Part shown: piece by piece, positions 55,662 through 63,903 of the stretch | Numbering within the stretch: position 1 is the first letter of the stretch | How the letters are laid out: every line of letters begins with the position of its first letter | Origin: CAVPDA01 sp963702495 | GTDB lineage: Bacteria > Pseudomonadota > Gammaproteobacteria > Burkholderiales > Rhodocyclaceae | NCBI GenBank assembly: GCA_963702495.1 | Contig: CAVPDA010000004.1 | Span: 62,001 to 126,000 of the forward strand | Length of the DNA stretch: 64,000 nucleotides | Direction: 5' to 3' | Translations under genes and position numbers: made by a program | The notes under the pieces: generated by a model | What the model saw: the letters and a program-made list of their open reading frames with translations, nothing else | Told to the model about the DNA's origin: nothing | Databases searched by the model: none

Positions 55662-57236
55662 TCATTCCTTGGACGGACTGAGCGGCGGAACGAAGCGCAT
55701 CACCTGCTCCAGCAGCTTCGCGTTCAGCGTCGCCTGCGCCGCGAAGCGCCCGGCATAGGCCTGATCTTCCTGCTGCAACTCGTAGCAGTTGGAGCCGCTG
55801 ATGTCCATCAGCACCGCCGGCAGGCCGGCGTCGCGAAAGGCGCGATGGCGCTTGATGAAGAAGTTGCTGCAGCACATCCCGACGTAGGCCTGTTCGCCGC
55901 CGGCGCGCATTTTGGCCAGGGTCGCGACGAGGTGCTCATAGTTGGTGATGCTGATGACGCGCATGCCGCGCTCGCGCGCCATGCGGTAGGCCTCGCCCAC
56001 TTCGCACAGGCCGCACTCGGTGCAGCCGTCCTCGTGGCGCCACTTGCACCAGGAGGGCTTGGCGCAGTAGGGCACGAGCATGACGCTGGCCTGGCCGAGG
56101 ATGGCGCGGGCCGGCAAGTCGTGCGGCGCGTGCACCATGAGGGCGTTGGCATCTTCCAGGCTGAGGCCGATCTCGCGGCGCGCGCGGTGCTTGTCGGCCA
56201 GCAGGTGCAGGACGCGCACCAGATCCGGCGCGCCGAAGCCGATCATCGCCGCCGGCGTTTGGGCGAAGAACGAATCCACCCGGTTGCCCAGTGTTTCCAG
56301 TTCCGTGCCTTCGAGTTCGCGGGCGAGGCTGTCCAGCACATCGGCCGGCTCGATATGGAGATCGCCGGCGAATTCGACGCGCGCCAAGCCGCTGCCGTCG
56401 GGTGACAGCTGCGCCCGGCCGCGCAGTGTCCCGCCCTCGGTCTTCCACAGGGCTTCCAGCCAGCCCGCCTGCGCATCGCTCCAATCCACCGCCCTCGCCC
56501 ATGCCGCCTCGTCCGATATGGCTTCGGCATCGGGCCGGATGTCCGGCTCGATTTCCGGCATGTCGCGGAATTCCACACCCAGGACTTCGGCCAAGCCGTC
56601 CTGCAGCGCCTGTCGCACGGTGTGAAGCGGCGGAATCCCGCCCAGGCATTCCCTGACCGTGACGAGGCGGTCCCGCGCCGCCGCCAGACCGTCCGGCGAC
56701 AGCTTCTCGGTCGGCACGCGCAATGCCTCCAGCATGGTTCGGATGTCGGCGTCGAGGAGAACCGTGCCGTGCAGTAGCAGCGAGGAGCGGTTCGCGGCGA
56801 CGAAAAAGCTGGCGATCTTGCGCCCGGCGATTTCCAGATCGTTCGGATGCGCGAACTGCGTGACGATACCCAGGCGCTTCAGCCCTGCCGCAAGCGCGGC
56901 GCCGAAGCGCTCCAGCACCTGGACGAAGGAGAGATCGGCCCCCACCCGCACGCGGTCGACCACGAGGCTGTATCCCAACTGCTGCGGGTCGAGATAGATC
57001 GCGCCGCCGCCGCTCGCCCGGCGCACCACTTCGATGCCCCGGGCGCGGCAGTAGTCGAGCCGCAGTTCGCGATCCGCGGCCTGATGGGCACCGATGCTGG
57101 CGGCGGGAGAACTGCGCCAGAAGCGCAGCAGCGCCCGCTGCCGTTCGGCGGCATGCTGCCGCAGAAGCGCACGGTCGCAAGCGTTGTTCAGCGCGGCGCT
57201 GTGCAAGCCGGTGTCGAGGGAAGCGATACGTTCCAT
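55662..57236 (-). CDS. Lipoate-protein ligase A fused to a DUF116 domain
   Basis: 524 residues. N-terminal LplA catalytic domain: VRRASGGGAIYLDPQQLGYS and catalytic Lys in DLEIAGRKIASFF, then LLLHGTVLLDADI. An LplA C-terminal accessory domain covers about 255-345. From about 365 a DUF116-like domain follows with eight cysteines, in YCAKPSWCKW, GCTECGLCEVG, GMCCSNFF and SNCYE, suggesting metal or Fe-S binding. It is the last gene of the dehydrogenase-por operon, 47 bp after porB. The enzymes of that operon do not use lipoate, so its role is open. Confidence 0.85.
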   Translation of the reverse strand: MERIASLDTGLHSAALNNACDRALLRQHAAERQRALLRFWRSSPAASIGAHQAADRELRLDYCRARGIEVVRRASGGGAIYLDPQQLGYSLVVDRVRVGADLSFVQVLERFGAALAAGLKRLGIVTQFAHPNDLEIAGRKIASFFVAANRSSLLLHGTVLLDADIRTMLEALRVPTEKLSPDGLAAARDRLVTVRECLGGIPPLHTVRQALQDGLAEVLGVEFRDMPEIEPDIRPDAEAISDEAAWARAVDWSDAQAGWLEALWKTEGGTLRGRAQLSPDGSGLARVEFAGDLHIEPADVLDSLARELEGTELETLGNRVDSFFAQTPAAMIGFGAPDLVRVLHLLADKHRARREIGLSLEDANALMVHAPHDLPARAILGQASVMLVPYCAKPSWCKWRHEDGCTECGLCEVGEAYRMARERGMRVISITNYEHLVATLAKMRAGGEQAYVGMCCSNFFIKRHRAFRDAGLPAVLMDISGSNCYELQQEDQAYAGRFAAQATLNAKLLEQVMRFVPPLSPSKE

Positions 57237-57283
57237 GGGCTAATTAAAGCATGGATCCGCCGGCGCAGATTCCGCCAGCCGGA

Positions 57284-58192
57284 TCACTCGGCGACGCCGT
57301 GCCAGTAGTCATCGACCCGCGCCTGGATCCGTCGCAGCGTCTCTTCGTCGCGCTGGGGTTCGAACAGGTGGCGGAAGCGCCCCTGCGTCTTCAGATACGC
57401 CTCAACCGGCAGCCGCGGATGCGGCACGCGGTTGTGCGTCACCTTGCCATCGACGTATTCCTTGAGCGGCCACATGCCGCACTTGACCGCCAGGCGGCCG
57501 ATATCCACCGTGTCCTTGGGATCGTAGTCCCAACCGGTGGGACAGGGCGCCAGCGCCAGGATCAGGCGCGGGCCCTTGAGCTGCATCGCCTTCTCCACCT
57601 TGCGCGCCAGGTCGAGCGGCTCGGCGCCGATCACCGTCGCGACATAGGCGGGCTTGTGCGCCGCCCAGATAGCGAACAGGTCCTTCTTCTCGCCCGTGTA
57701 GCCGCCGCTGGTGGCGGTGCGCGCGCCGTGCGGCGTGGCGCCGGAGGACTGCTGGCCGGTGTTGCCGTAGCCCTCGTTGTCGTAGCAGATGTAGAGGAAA
57801 TCGAGGCCGCGCTCGATGGCGGCGGAGGTGGCCGACAGCCCCATGCCGTAGCTCGACCCGTCGCCGGCAAGGACGACGGCGGTGAGATCCTCGTCCGCCG
57901 CCAGCCGCTTCTTGCGCAGTAAAATGTCGAGGGCATCGCGCACGCCCTGGGCGCCGGCCGCGGCCGAGGCCATCGAGGTATAAAGCCAGGAACCGCGGAA
58001 CGGCGTGAACGGATAGACCGACAGCAGCGTCATGCAGCCGGCGGCGTTCACGAACACGGTCTTGCCACCGAGCAGGTCGTAGATTTCGTGCAGCGCCTCG
58101 AGGCCGCCGCAGCCGGCGCACATCGGTGTTCCGGCGCCCAGCAGATGGGCCGAGGGCAGATCCTTCAGGCTGCGGATCCCCGCTGTGCTCAT
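57284..58192 (-). CDS. 2-oxoacid:ferredoxin oxidoreductase beta subunit (PorB type)
   Basis: 302 residues. TPP-binding core GDGSSYGMGLSATSAAIERG plus NEGYGNTGQQSSG. Cys ligands for the proximal [4Fe-4S] are in PMCAGCGGLEAL, NAAGCMTLLS and VKCGMWPL. It binds TPP and substrate with PorA. ATG 58192 overlaps the porA stop by 4 bp. Substrate (pyruvate, branched or aryl 2-oxoacid) cannot be fixed by eye; the adjacent dehydrogenase favours an amino-acid-derived acid. Confidence 0.92.
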   Translation of the reverse strand: MSTAGIRSLKDLPSAHLLGAGTPMCAGCGGLEALHEIYDLLGGKTVFVNAAGCMTLLSVYPFTPFRGSWLYTSMASAAAGAQGVRDALDILLRKKRLAADEDLTAVVLAGDGSSYGMGLSATSAAIERGLDFLYICYDNEGYGNTGQQSSGATPHGARTATSGGYTGEKKDLFAIWAAHKPAYVATVIGAEPLDLARKVEKAMQLKGPRLILALAPCPTGWDYDPKDTVDIGRLAVKCGMWPLKEYVDGKVTHNRVPHPRLPVEAYLKTQGRFRHLFEPQRDEETLRRIQARVDDYWHGVAE

Positions 58193-59433
58193 GGCTTGTC
58201 TCCCACGCTGCCGCGCTCCGCCAGCGCGATCGCCTGCAGCTTGCGCACTTCCCGCAGTTCCGTCTCGTTGTAGAGCAGCCGCGGCGGCGGCGCCGCGCCG
58301 TCCGTCACCGCCTGGCGCGCGATACGCGCCATCTCGTAGAATTCCTCGGCGCTCACGTCGCGCCCGCCGAGGCCGCCGACGAAGCTCAGCAGCAGCGGCG
58401 CGCCCGGCCGGCCGTAGAGCGCCGCCGCCAGTTCCCCGTGCAGCACGCCGCCCATGCCCATCGACAGATTCTGGTCGATCACCGCCACCGCCGCCCGGCC
58501 CAGGAGCAGCCGCCGCAGCGCCGCCACCGGCCACGGCCGCAGCAGCCGCGGCCGCACCAGACCGACCTTCGTGCCGGCATCGCGCAGGCGGTCCACCGCG
58601 TCCATCGCCTTGGTGGCGAAGGCGCCGATCATGACGAACACGATCTCCGCATCGTCGCAGCGATAGGCCTGCACCGCAGGATGATGGCGCCCGAACTCGG
58701 CGGCGAAGCCGTCCGCCACTTCGTCGTACACGTTCAGCGCCTGATTCGCCGCGAGGTGGGCCTGGTAGCGGAAATAGGAATAGGGCGAGCCGCCCAGCAC
58801 CGCCACCGCCTGACTCACCGGCCGGCTGGCGCGGAATTCGACGTTCTCGGCATCGTAGGCGGGCAGAAAGCGCCGCACCTGTTCCGGCTCCGGAATCTCG
58901 ACCGGTTCGCGGGTGAAGGAGAGATAGAAGCCGTCCTCGTTGACGATCACCGGCAGCCGCACGGCAGGATGCTCGGCGAGCCGGTAGGCCATCAGCACCG
59001 TGTCCAGCACTTCCTGGCAGGTGGCGCAGTGGATCTGCAGGCAGCCCGAGTCACGCGCCGCCAGCACGTCGGTGTGATCCGGCTCCAGCGTGATGGGCGT
59101 GGCCAGCCCGCGCGACACATTGACCAGGACGAAGGGCGCGCGCCACCCCGCCACGGTGTAGATCATCTCCATGCCGTAGAGCAGGCCCTGGCTGGAGGTG
59201 GCGGTGAACACCCGCACGCCGGTGGCGGCGGCGGCCGCGGCGGCGGTGATCATGGAATGCTCGGACTCCAGCGTGACCAGGCGGCCGTCCATGTCGCCGC
59301 GCTCGAACCAAGCCGCCAGCGTCTCGATGATTTCGGTCTGCGGCGTAATGGGGAAGGCCGGCACGTAATCCACCTCGGCCAGGCGCGCGCCCCAGGCCGC
59401 GGCGCCGTTGCCGGTGAGCAGGACGCGGCTCAT
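58189..59433 (-). CDS. 2-oxoacid:ferredoxin oxidoreductase alpha subunit (PorA type)
   Basis: 414 residues. The pyrimidine-binding domain opens VPAFPITPQTEIIETLAAW and has ESEHSMITAAAAAAATGVR and TATSSQGLLYGMEMIY. A transketolase-C-like domain follows (IGAFATKAMDAVDRL, AVIDQNLSMGMGG). ATG 59433 overlaps the porGD stop by 4 bp. Together with PorB and PorGD this makes a complete four-domain POR/VOR-type enzyme that oxidises a 2-oxoacid to acyl-CoA plus CO2 and reduced ferredoxin. Confidence 0.93.
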   Translation of the reverse strand: MSRVLLTGNGAAAWGARLAEVDYVPAFPITPQTEIIETLAAWFERGDMDGRLVTLESEHSMITAAAAAAATGVRVFTATSSQGLLYGMEMIYTVAGWRAPFVLVNVSRGLATPITLEPDHTDVLAARDSGCLQIHCATCQEVLDTVLMAYRLAEHPAVRLPVIVNEDGFYLSFTREPVEIPEPEQVRRFLPAYDAENVEFRASRPVSQAVAVLGGSPYSYFRYQAHLAANQALNVYDEVADGFAAEFGRHHPAVQAYRCDDAEIVFVMIGAFATKAMDAVDRLRDAGTKVGLVRPRLLRPWPVAALRRLLLGRAAVAVIDQNLSMGMGGVLHGELAAALYGRPGAPLLLSFVGGLGGRDVSAEEFYEMARIARQAVTDGAAPPPRLLYNETELREVRKLQAIALAERGSVGDKP

Positions 59434-60353
59434 GTCGCCGCCTCCTGCGCCTGATGTTCCGGCACGGCGCGGATGGCATGGGGCGGACAGACCGCGACGC
59501 ACACCATGCAGCCCTTGCAGTGCTCGTAATCGACGCGCGGCGTGTGGTCGGCCTCCACGCGGATGGCGCTGTCCGGACAGAAGGTGCTGCAGATCCAGGA
59601 GCAGCGGTTGCAGTGCTCGTAGTCGATAACCGGCCGCAGGGTACGCCAGAGGCCGGTGCCGACAAGTTCGCTGGTGGCAGTGGCGTGGATGTCGGGCACC
59701 GACACGCGGGCCGGATCGAAGGGCAGCTCGATCCACTGCGGCGACGCGTAGCTCTCGGCGCCGATGCCGCCGCCCGCAGCCACGACGCCGGCATGGGCGG
59801 CCATGGCGTCGAAAGCCGCCAGCGCCTGCTCCAGATTCTGCTCCACCGCGACCTCGCCATAGCGCGCAATCTCGGCCCGGATCGCCGCCGCCAGGCTCTC
59901 GCGCCGTACGACGCCGACCAGTCGCGCCGCGGCGCCGGCGCAGACTGCGCCGATGAACGCGAGTGCAGCGCGGTCCGCGGCCGATCCGGTCGCGGGCAGC
60001 GTCAGCACCGCGCCGGCGAACTTGAGCCGCTTCCGCCAGGACTCCGCCGGCTCTGTGCTGTTGAGGAGCAGCACCGTGCGCCCGGTCACGCCCTGCAGCA
60101 CGCCGGCTGCCGGCACCGGAACCAGCGTTTCGTCGGCCACGATCACCAGATCGGGCCGGGTGATGACGCCGCGCTCCTTGATCGTCTGGCGCTCGGCGCG
60201 CACGTAGGCGAAGATCGGCGCACCGCGGCGTTCGGCGCCGTAGCGCGGGGCATCCTGCACCTCGAAGCCTTCTACGAAGAAGGCGGCGCCCAGGATCTGG
60301 CCGGCGGTCTTCATGCCCTGCCCGCCCCGGCCATGGAAGCGGATGCGGAACAT
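59430..60353 (-). CDS. 2-oxoacid:ferredoxin oxidoreductase gamma-delta fusion (PorGD)
   Basis: 307 residues. The gamma domain (about 1-185) starts MFRIRFHGRGGQGMKTAGQI, with GAERRGAPIFAYVR. A linker then joins a delta domain with two ferredoxin-type clusters near residues 255-300. The second is canonical (CKGCMVCVAVCP), the first is CNRCSWICSTFCP with CX2CX3CX3CP spacing, one residue longer than usual. Gamma and delta are often separate genes. It starts 23 bp after the dehydrogenase stop. Confidence 0.9.
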   Translation of the reverse strand: MFRIRFHGRGGQGMKTAGQILGAAFFVEGFEVQDAPRYGAERRGAPIFAYVRAERQTIKERGVITRPDLVIVADETLVPVPAAGVLQGVTGRTVLLLNSTEPAESWRKRLKFAGAVLTLPATGSAADRAALAFIGAVCAGAAARLVGVVRRESLAAAIRAEIARYGEVAVEQNLEQALAAFDAMAAHAGVVAAGGGIGAESYASPQWIELPFDPARVSVPDIHATATSELVGTGLWRTLRPVIDYEHCNRCSWICSTFCPDSAIRVEADHTPRVDYEHCKGCMVCVAVCPPHAIRAVPEHQAQEAAT

Positions 60354-60376
60354 CGCGTGCAGCCCTTCTGCCTCGG

Positions 60377-61488
60377 TCAAAGGATCGGGAAGCGGCGGTA
60401 GCTCATCGCCTGCTTCACCCGCTCTTTGGCGAGGGCAACCGCCGCCTGCCGCGGCAGATCGGCTCCGCCCTCGGCCTTGGCCAGCACGGCCTCGGTGTTG
60501 TCGTGGATGCGCTCGGCGATGACCTCGAACGCTGCCGCCTGCGTCGTCCCCTGATATTCCATGGCGGCGCAGATCACCCCGCCGGCATTGGCGATGAAGT
60601 CGGGCACGATCAGCACGCCGCGCTCGTGCAGCAGCTTCTCGGCGCCCGGCGTGAAGGGAATGTTGGCGCCCTGCAGCACCAGCCTCGTCCGAAGACGCGC
60701 GACGTTGTCCTCGCGGATGACGTCGGGCCGCGCCGCCGGAATCCAGATTTCGCACTCGACATCGATCACCGCGTCGCGATCGAGGCGCTCGCCGTCCGGA
60801 TAGTCGCACACCGTCCCGCCTGCGGCCTTCAGCGCCATCAGCTTCGCGACATCGATGCCTTTGCGGTTGTGGATGGTGCCGCGCGAATCCGCCGCGGCGA
60901 CCAGGATTGCACCCTTGGCGGCGAGGAAGCGCGCCGCGTGCCGCCCCACCGCGCCGAAGCCCTGGATCACCACGCGCGCGCCTTCGAGGCTGAAGTCGCA
61001 GTGGCGCACCGCCACCTCGGCGGCGTGGAACAGCCCCCAACCGGTGGCGCCGATCTCGTCCAGGGGAATGCCGCCCAACGCCGCCGGCAGGCCCACCGAG
61101 CGCCCGATCTCGTCCTTGACCCAGGCCATGCAGGTTTCGTCGGTGCCCATGTCGGGCCGAAGATGTAGTCCTGCTCGTTCCTCAGGGCGTGGGCGAAGGC
61201 GCGCACCAGGCTCTCCTTGTGGCTGCGCGGCATGCGCGGATCGCCGTAGAGCACCGACTTGCCGCCGCCGTGGGGCAGGCAGGCCGCCGCGTTCTTCAGC
61301 GTCATGGCGCGGGCGAGGCGGAAGCATTCGACGGTACTGACATCCGGCGCCATGCGCAGGCCGCCGATCGAGGGACCGCGGGAAACGTTGTCCACCACCA
61401 GCACGGCCTTCAGGCCGAGGGAAGGCTCATGGACGTGGATGATCTTGGCGGGACCGAACTCGTCCGCGAAGCCGAATACGTCTTCCAT
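60377..61488 (-). pseudogene. Leu/Val/Phe/Glu-type amino-acid dehydrogenase, single-base frameshift
   Basis: From ATG 61488 (ggagg 7 bp upstream) the first frame reads KAVLVVDNVSRGPSIGGLR, LPHGGGKSVLYGDP and ends usable homology at NEQDYIFGP. The other frame continues DMGTDETCMAWVKDEIG, VVIQGFGAVGRHAARFL and LANAGGVI-like FIANAGGVICAAMEY to a stop at 60377. One missing base in ggg at 61154-61156 explains the break. The HGGGKS loop resembles Leu/Val/Phe dehydrogenases more than GGAKGG glutamate dehydrogenases. It would deaminate an amino acid to the 2-oxoacid used by the por genes. Confidence 0.85.
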
Positions 61489-61544
61489 CGTTGACCTCCG
61501 ATCTGCCGCCCGCGCCGGGCGAGCGCTGCGGCTGCCGCGAGGTC

Positions 61545-61586
61545 AAGGTAATCACGGCGCGACGAGGGCGGCTTGACCCACGTCAA
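61545..61586 (-). promoter_or_regulatory. FNR/Anr-type box with class II promoter in front of the dehydrogenase-por operon
   Basis: TTGAC-CCAC-GTCAA (61573-61586) is a perfect inverted repeat matching the TTGAY-N4-RTCAA consensus of FNR/Anr/Dnr regulators. On the minus strand a TACCTT hexamer (61550-61545) lies with its centre 32 bp downstream, the spacing expected for a box at -41.5. It is about 60 bp before the dehydrogenase ATG. Confidence 0.6.
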
Positions 61587-61671
61587 CCGGTCGATCGAAG
61601 CGGCCGTCCGGCCCCCAGGGATGGAGCAGCTTCCCCGGCCGGCCTATGTGCGGGCGGGCCGGAGCGCGGAG

Positions 61672-62160
61672 TCAGTGCTTGCTCTTGCTGCCCTTGCCGA
61701 TGAAGGCGACGGGAAATACCACCTCGGCCGCCGCCTGCTGGCGCGGCGCGTTCTGGTAGTCGGGCATGTGCGGCGCCTCGGCGCCGGAAGCCTGCATCAG
61801 CTTCTGGATCAGGAGTTGGACTTGGTCGGAGAGCCAGTCCTCCTCGAAGCGGGTGGGCATGAAGCGCAGTTCGCGCACGCGCTCGGGAATTTCCTCGGCG
61901 GACATCTTCTCGTTGGCGGCATAGGCGGCGGAGAAGAACGGGCCGGCGATGAAGTGCATGTGGTAGCCGCCTTCGCCGCTCGCCGCCAGCAGGAAGATGC
62001 GCGCGCCGGCGGCCAGTTCATGGTCTTCGTCGAACACCGGCGTCACCGCGAAGGCGGCGCCGCGGCGCCGGATCACGTACTCGACCGCATCGTCGAAGCT
62101 CATCCGGTTGTCTTCCACGGGCTGCGCCGCGTCGCTGGTGTGCTCTTGCTGTCCGGTCAT
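61672..62160 (-). CDS. Conserved-looking hypothetical protein upstream of the por operon
   Basis: 162 residues from ATG 62160, with a strong ggaggag 8 bp before it. Acidic, no signal peptide or transmembrane helix. The central part RGAAFAVTPVFDEDHELAAG and ARIFLLAASGEGGYHMHFIAG alternates strands, and the C-terminus is Lys-rich (GKGSKSKH). I do not recognise the family. It shares strand with the operon but is separated by 183 bp containing the FNR-type box, so it is probably its own transcript. Confidence 0.65.
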   Translation of the reverse strand: MTGQQEHTSDAAQPVEDNRMSFDDAVEYVIRRRGAAFAVTPVFDEDHELAAGARIFLLAASGEGGYHMHFIAGPFFSAAYAANEKMSAEEIPERVRELRFMPTRFEEDWLSDQVQLLIQKLMQASGAEAPHMPDYQNAPRQQAAAEVVFPVAFIGKGSKSKH

Positions 62161-62206
62161 GGTCTGTTCTCCTCCCTGCATAGGGGCTATTTCGAAATTG
62201 CCCAAT

Positions 62207-62235
62207 ACCCTACCATATTGGTCGGATATAGCCAA
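62207..62235 (-). promoter_or_regulatory. Candidate promoter with operator-like inverted repeat for the gene at 61672-62160
   Basis: On the minus strand TTGGCT (62235-62230), 17-bp spacer, TAGGGT (62212-62207). The inverted repeat acca-tat-tggt at 62212-62222 lies across the spacer, as repressor sites often do. Pattern-based only. Confidence 0.4.
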
Positions 62236-62384
62236 GCATTGGTCGAGTCGCCGTCTTGCGCGATAGAGCGACCGCTGCTTCGGCGCCCCCCCTTTCGCTC
62301 ATCTTCATTTCCACTCATTCGTCAATGAACTATTTCCACCGCACTGCTAGCATTGTGCTTTGTTGTATGGCAAGGGAGGAAAGA

Positions 62385-62867
62385 ATGAATATCGAAAGCG
62401 TGCCCCGACCCGTTCGCCGGGTTCGGAATCTGGCCATCCTCGCGGTGGCTATCCTATGCGCATCTGCTCTGGCGCAAGCCCAACAGTCATCAAACCTGAA
62501 ACTGCGCGACCTCCTGGCCAAGGGGGCGAAGCAGCTCTCCGTCGCAGAGGTCCAGGAGATCGTGCCCGGAGCGAAGGTCACGAGCGTCAGTGCAAGTGGT
62601 GTCACCAGACGATGGGCGAATGACGCCGATGGAAAGTTCATCGCATCGGGCTTCGATCCGACCACGACGACTCCCAGAATGCGCAGTTTCCAGGGATCCG
62701 GCAGTTGGCGCATTGGCGACAACGGGAAGTATTGCGTCACAGTGGAATGGCCGAGGGCGACCGAGCAATGGTGCCGGGTTCTCTTCAAGCTCGACGACAA
62801 GTACTACGCTGTCAAGTCTGCGGACGACGAGAACGCCGACGCGCACGAGCTGGAATTTCGCAAGTAG
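62385..62867 (+). CDS. Secreted hypothetical protein (DUF995-like)
   Basis: 160 residues from ATG 62385, with agggagga upstream. A basic N-terminus and hydrophobic segment (NLAILAVAILCASALAQA) form a signal peptide ending at AQA. The mature protein has LRDLLAKGAKQLSVAEVQEI, then a strand-rich part GSWRIGDNGKYCVTVEWP and EQWCRVLFKLDDKYYAV with two cysteines likely bridged. This resembles small periplasmic DUF995-type proteins; the match is tentative. Confidence 0.6.
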   Translation: MNIESVPRPVRRVRNLAILAVAILCASALAQAQQSSNLKLRDLLAKGAKQLSVAEVQEIVPGAKVTSVSASGVTRRWANDADGKFIASGFDPTTTTPRMRSFQGSGSWRIGDNGKYCVTVEWPRATEQWCRVLFKLDDKYYAVKSADDENADAHELEFRK

Positions 62868-63083
62868 CGACCGTTTCTCCGTCCGCTCCCCGGGGAGTGC
62901 CCGCTGCCCCACCCAGTGACTGCCTCCCCGCGGACCGAGGGCATGCCGTGGACGATGGATCGCGGGTGAATCCATAGTGCGTCATTTCATCGCTCACGGA
63001 CACAACCGCCCGACAGCGGCGGCGGCCGCGTCTGACCGTTGGAGCAATTGACAACACGTCGATGTGTTGGCGCCATTTCCAAC

Positions 63084-63382
63084 ATGACGGCGGCTCAACT
63101 GATCCGCAGGCGCATCACCTACTCTGCCTCGGCTTTCACCGAGTTGGTGCTGTGGCGGCTCCCGACTCACGTTCCGGGGTCGCCCCACGAATTCAAGTAC
63201 AGGCCGGCCTATGTCGTGCGCGGAGGACGAGTGTTGCGATACGACAACGACGTTGGTAAAGGGGATCACCGGCATTTCGGTGGCAAGGAAAGCACCTACG
63301 CGCGCACCACGCCAGAGCAGTTGATCGCCGACTTTCAGCAACACATTGTGCGAGGTGGCACCATGACAACCGTGATTCTTGA
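63084..63382 (+). pseudogene. TumE-family toxin, C-terminal frameshift
   Basis: From ATG 63084 the frame reads RRRITYSASAFTELVLWRLP, then FKYRPAYVVRGGRVLRYDND and GKGDHRHFGGKESTYA, all hallmarks of TumE-type toxins. After DFQQHI the expected end (ARWHHDNRDS then TGA at 63380-63382) is in another frame, reached by one missing base near 63348-63351. As given, the frame instead runs without a stop into the antitoxin gene, to 63713. The natural stop would overlap tumA by 20 bp. Toxin activity is unknown here. Confidence 0.6.
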
Positions 63383-63713
63383 CGTGCCCCCCCTGGCGAT
63401 TCGATGGCGGATTTCGTCCATGCCTGGACGACCGGCCAGCCCAAAATCCGCGCGCATCAGCTTTGCCAGCGCCGGCCCCGAGTTGTTGTGGCATGTGCTG
63501 ACCGCAAAGAGATGGGAACTGCTCAAGGCGCTATGCGGGGCGGGGCCGGTATCGATCCGCGAAGCGGCGCGGCGCGTGGGCCGCGACGTGAAGGCGGTGC
63601 ACGGCGACGTGACGGCACTGGTGAACGCCGGTCTGCTGGACCGCACGGAAAACGCACGCATCGTCTTTCCCTTCGACGCGGTGACGGTCGAGTTCACGTT
63701 GCAAGCAGCATGA
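63363..63713 (+). CDS. TumA-like winged-helix antitoxin
   Basis: 116 residues from ATG 63363, with gagg 5-9 bp upstream. The conserved TAKRWELLKALCGAGPVSIR, EAARRVGRDVKAVHGDVTAL and LLDRTENARIVFPFDAVTVEF make a winged HTH of the HVO_A0114/TumA kind. It should bind the promoter of the pair and neutralise the toxin. Its frame is uninterrupted upstream, so in the given sequence a toxin-antitoxin fusion would also be read. Confidence 0.75.
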   Translation: MTTVILDVPPLAIRWRISSMPGRPASPKSARISFASAGPELLWHVLTAKRWELLKALCGAGPVSIREAARRVGRDVKAVHGDVTALVNAGLLDRTENARIVFPFDAVTVEFTLQAA

Positions 63714-63903
63714 GATCGACTGAGTGAGGCGCGTACAAGGGTCCGGCCCGACGTATCCTGAGCGATGGGGCGACCGCATGGCGAAAAAAGATGCGAACCC
63801 CTTTCGCTCATACAGGAACGTGGTCCGAAGGCCACTCCAGGCTTGAATTGGTCATGCGGCCTGTGCGTATAATTTAAGTTCGCTTTGACCGGAGCAGTCA
63901 GGC
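63714..63903 (+). promoter_or_regulatory. Spacer with candidate -10 before the Uma2-family gene
   Basis: 190 bp. TATAAT at 63868-63873 is perfect; the best -35 is TTGAAT (63843-63848) with a long 19-bp spacer. ggag 9 bp before the ATG is the ribosome-binding site. Confidence 0.4.

Noticed and set aside
63084..63713. Calling the TumE-TumA frame a natural fusion gene
   Set aside because: The typical toxin end and stop appear one frame away and overlap the antitoxin start, so an indel explains the fusion better; kept as a question in the findings.
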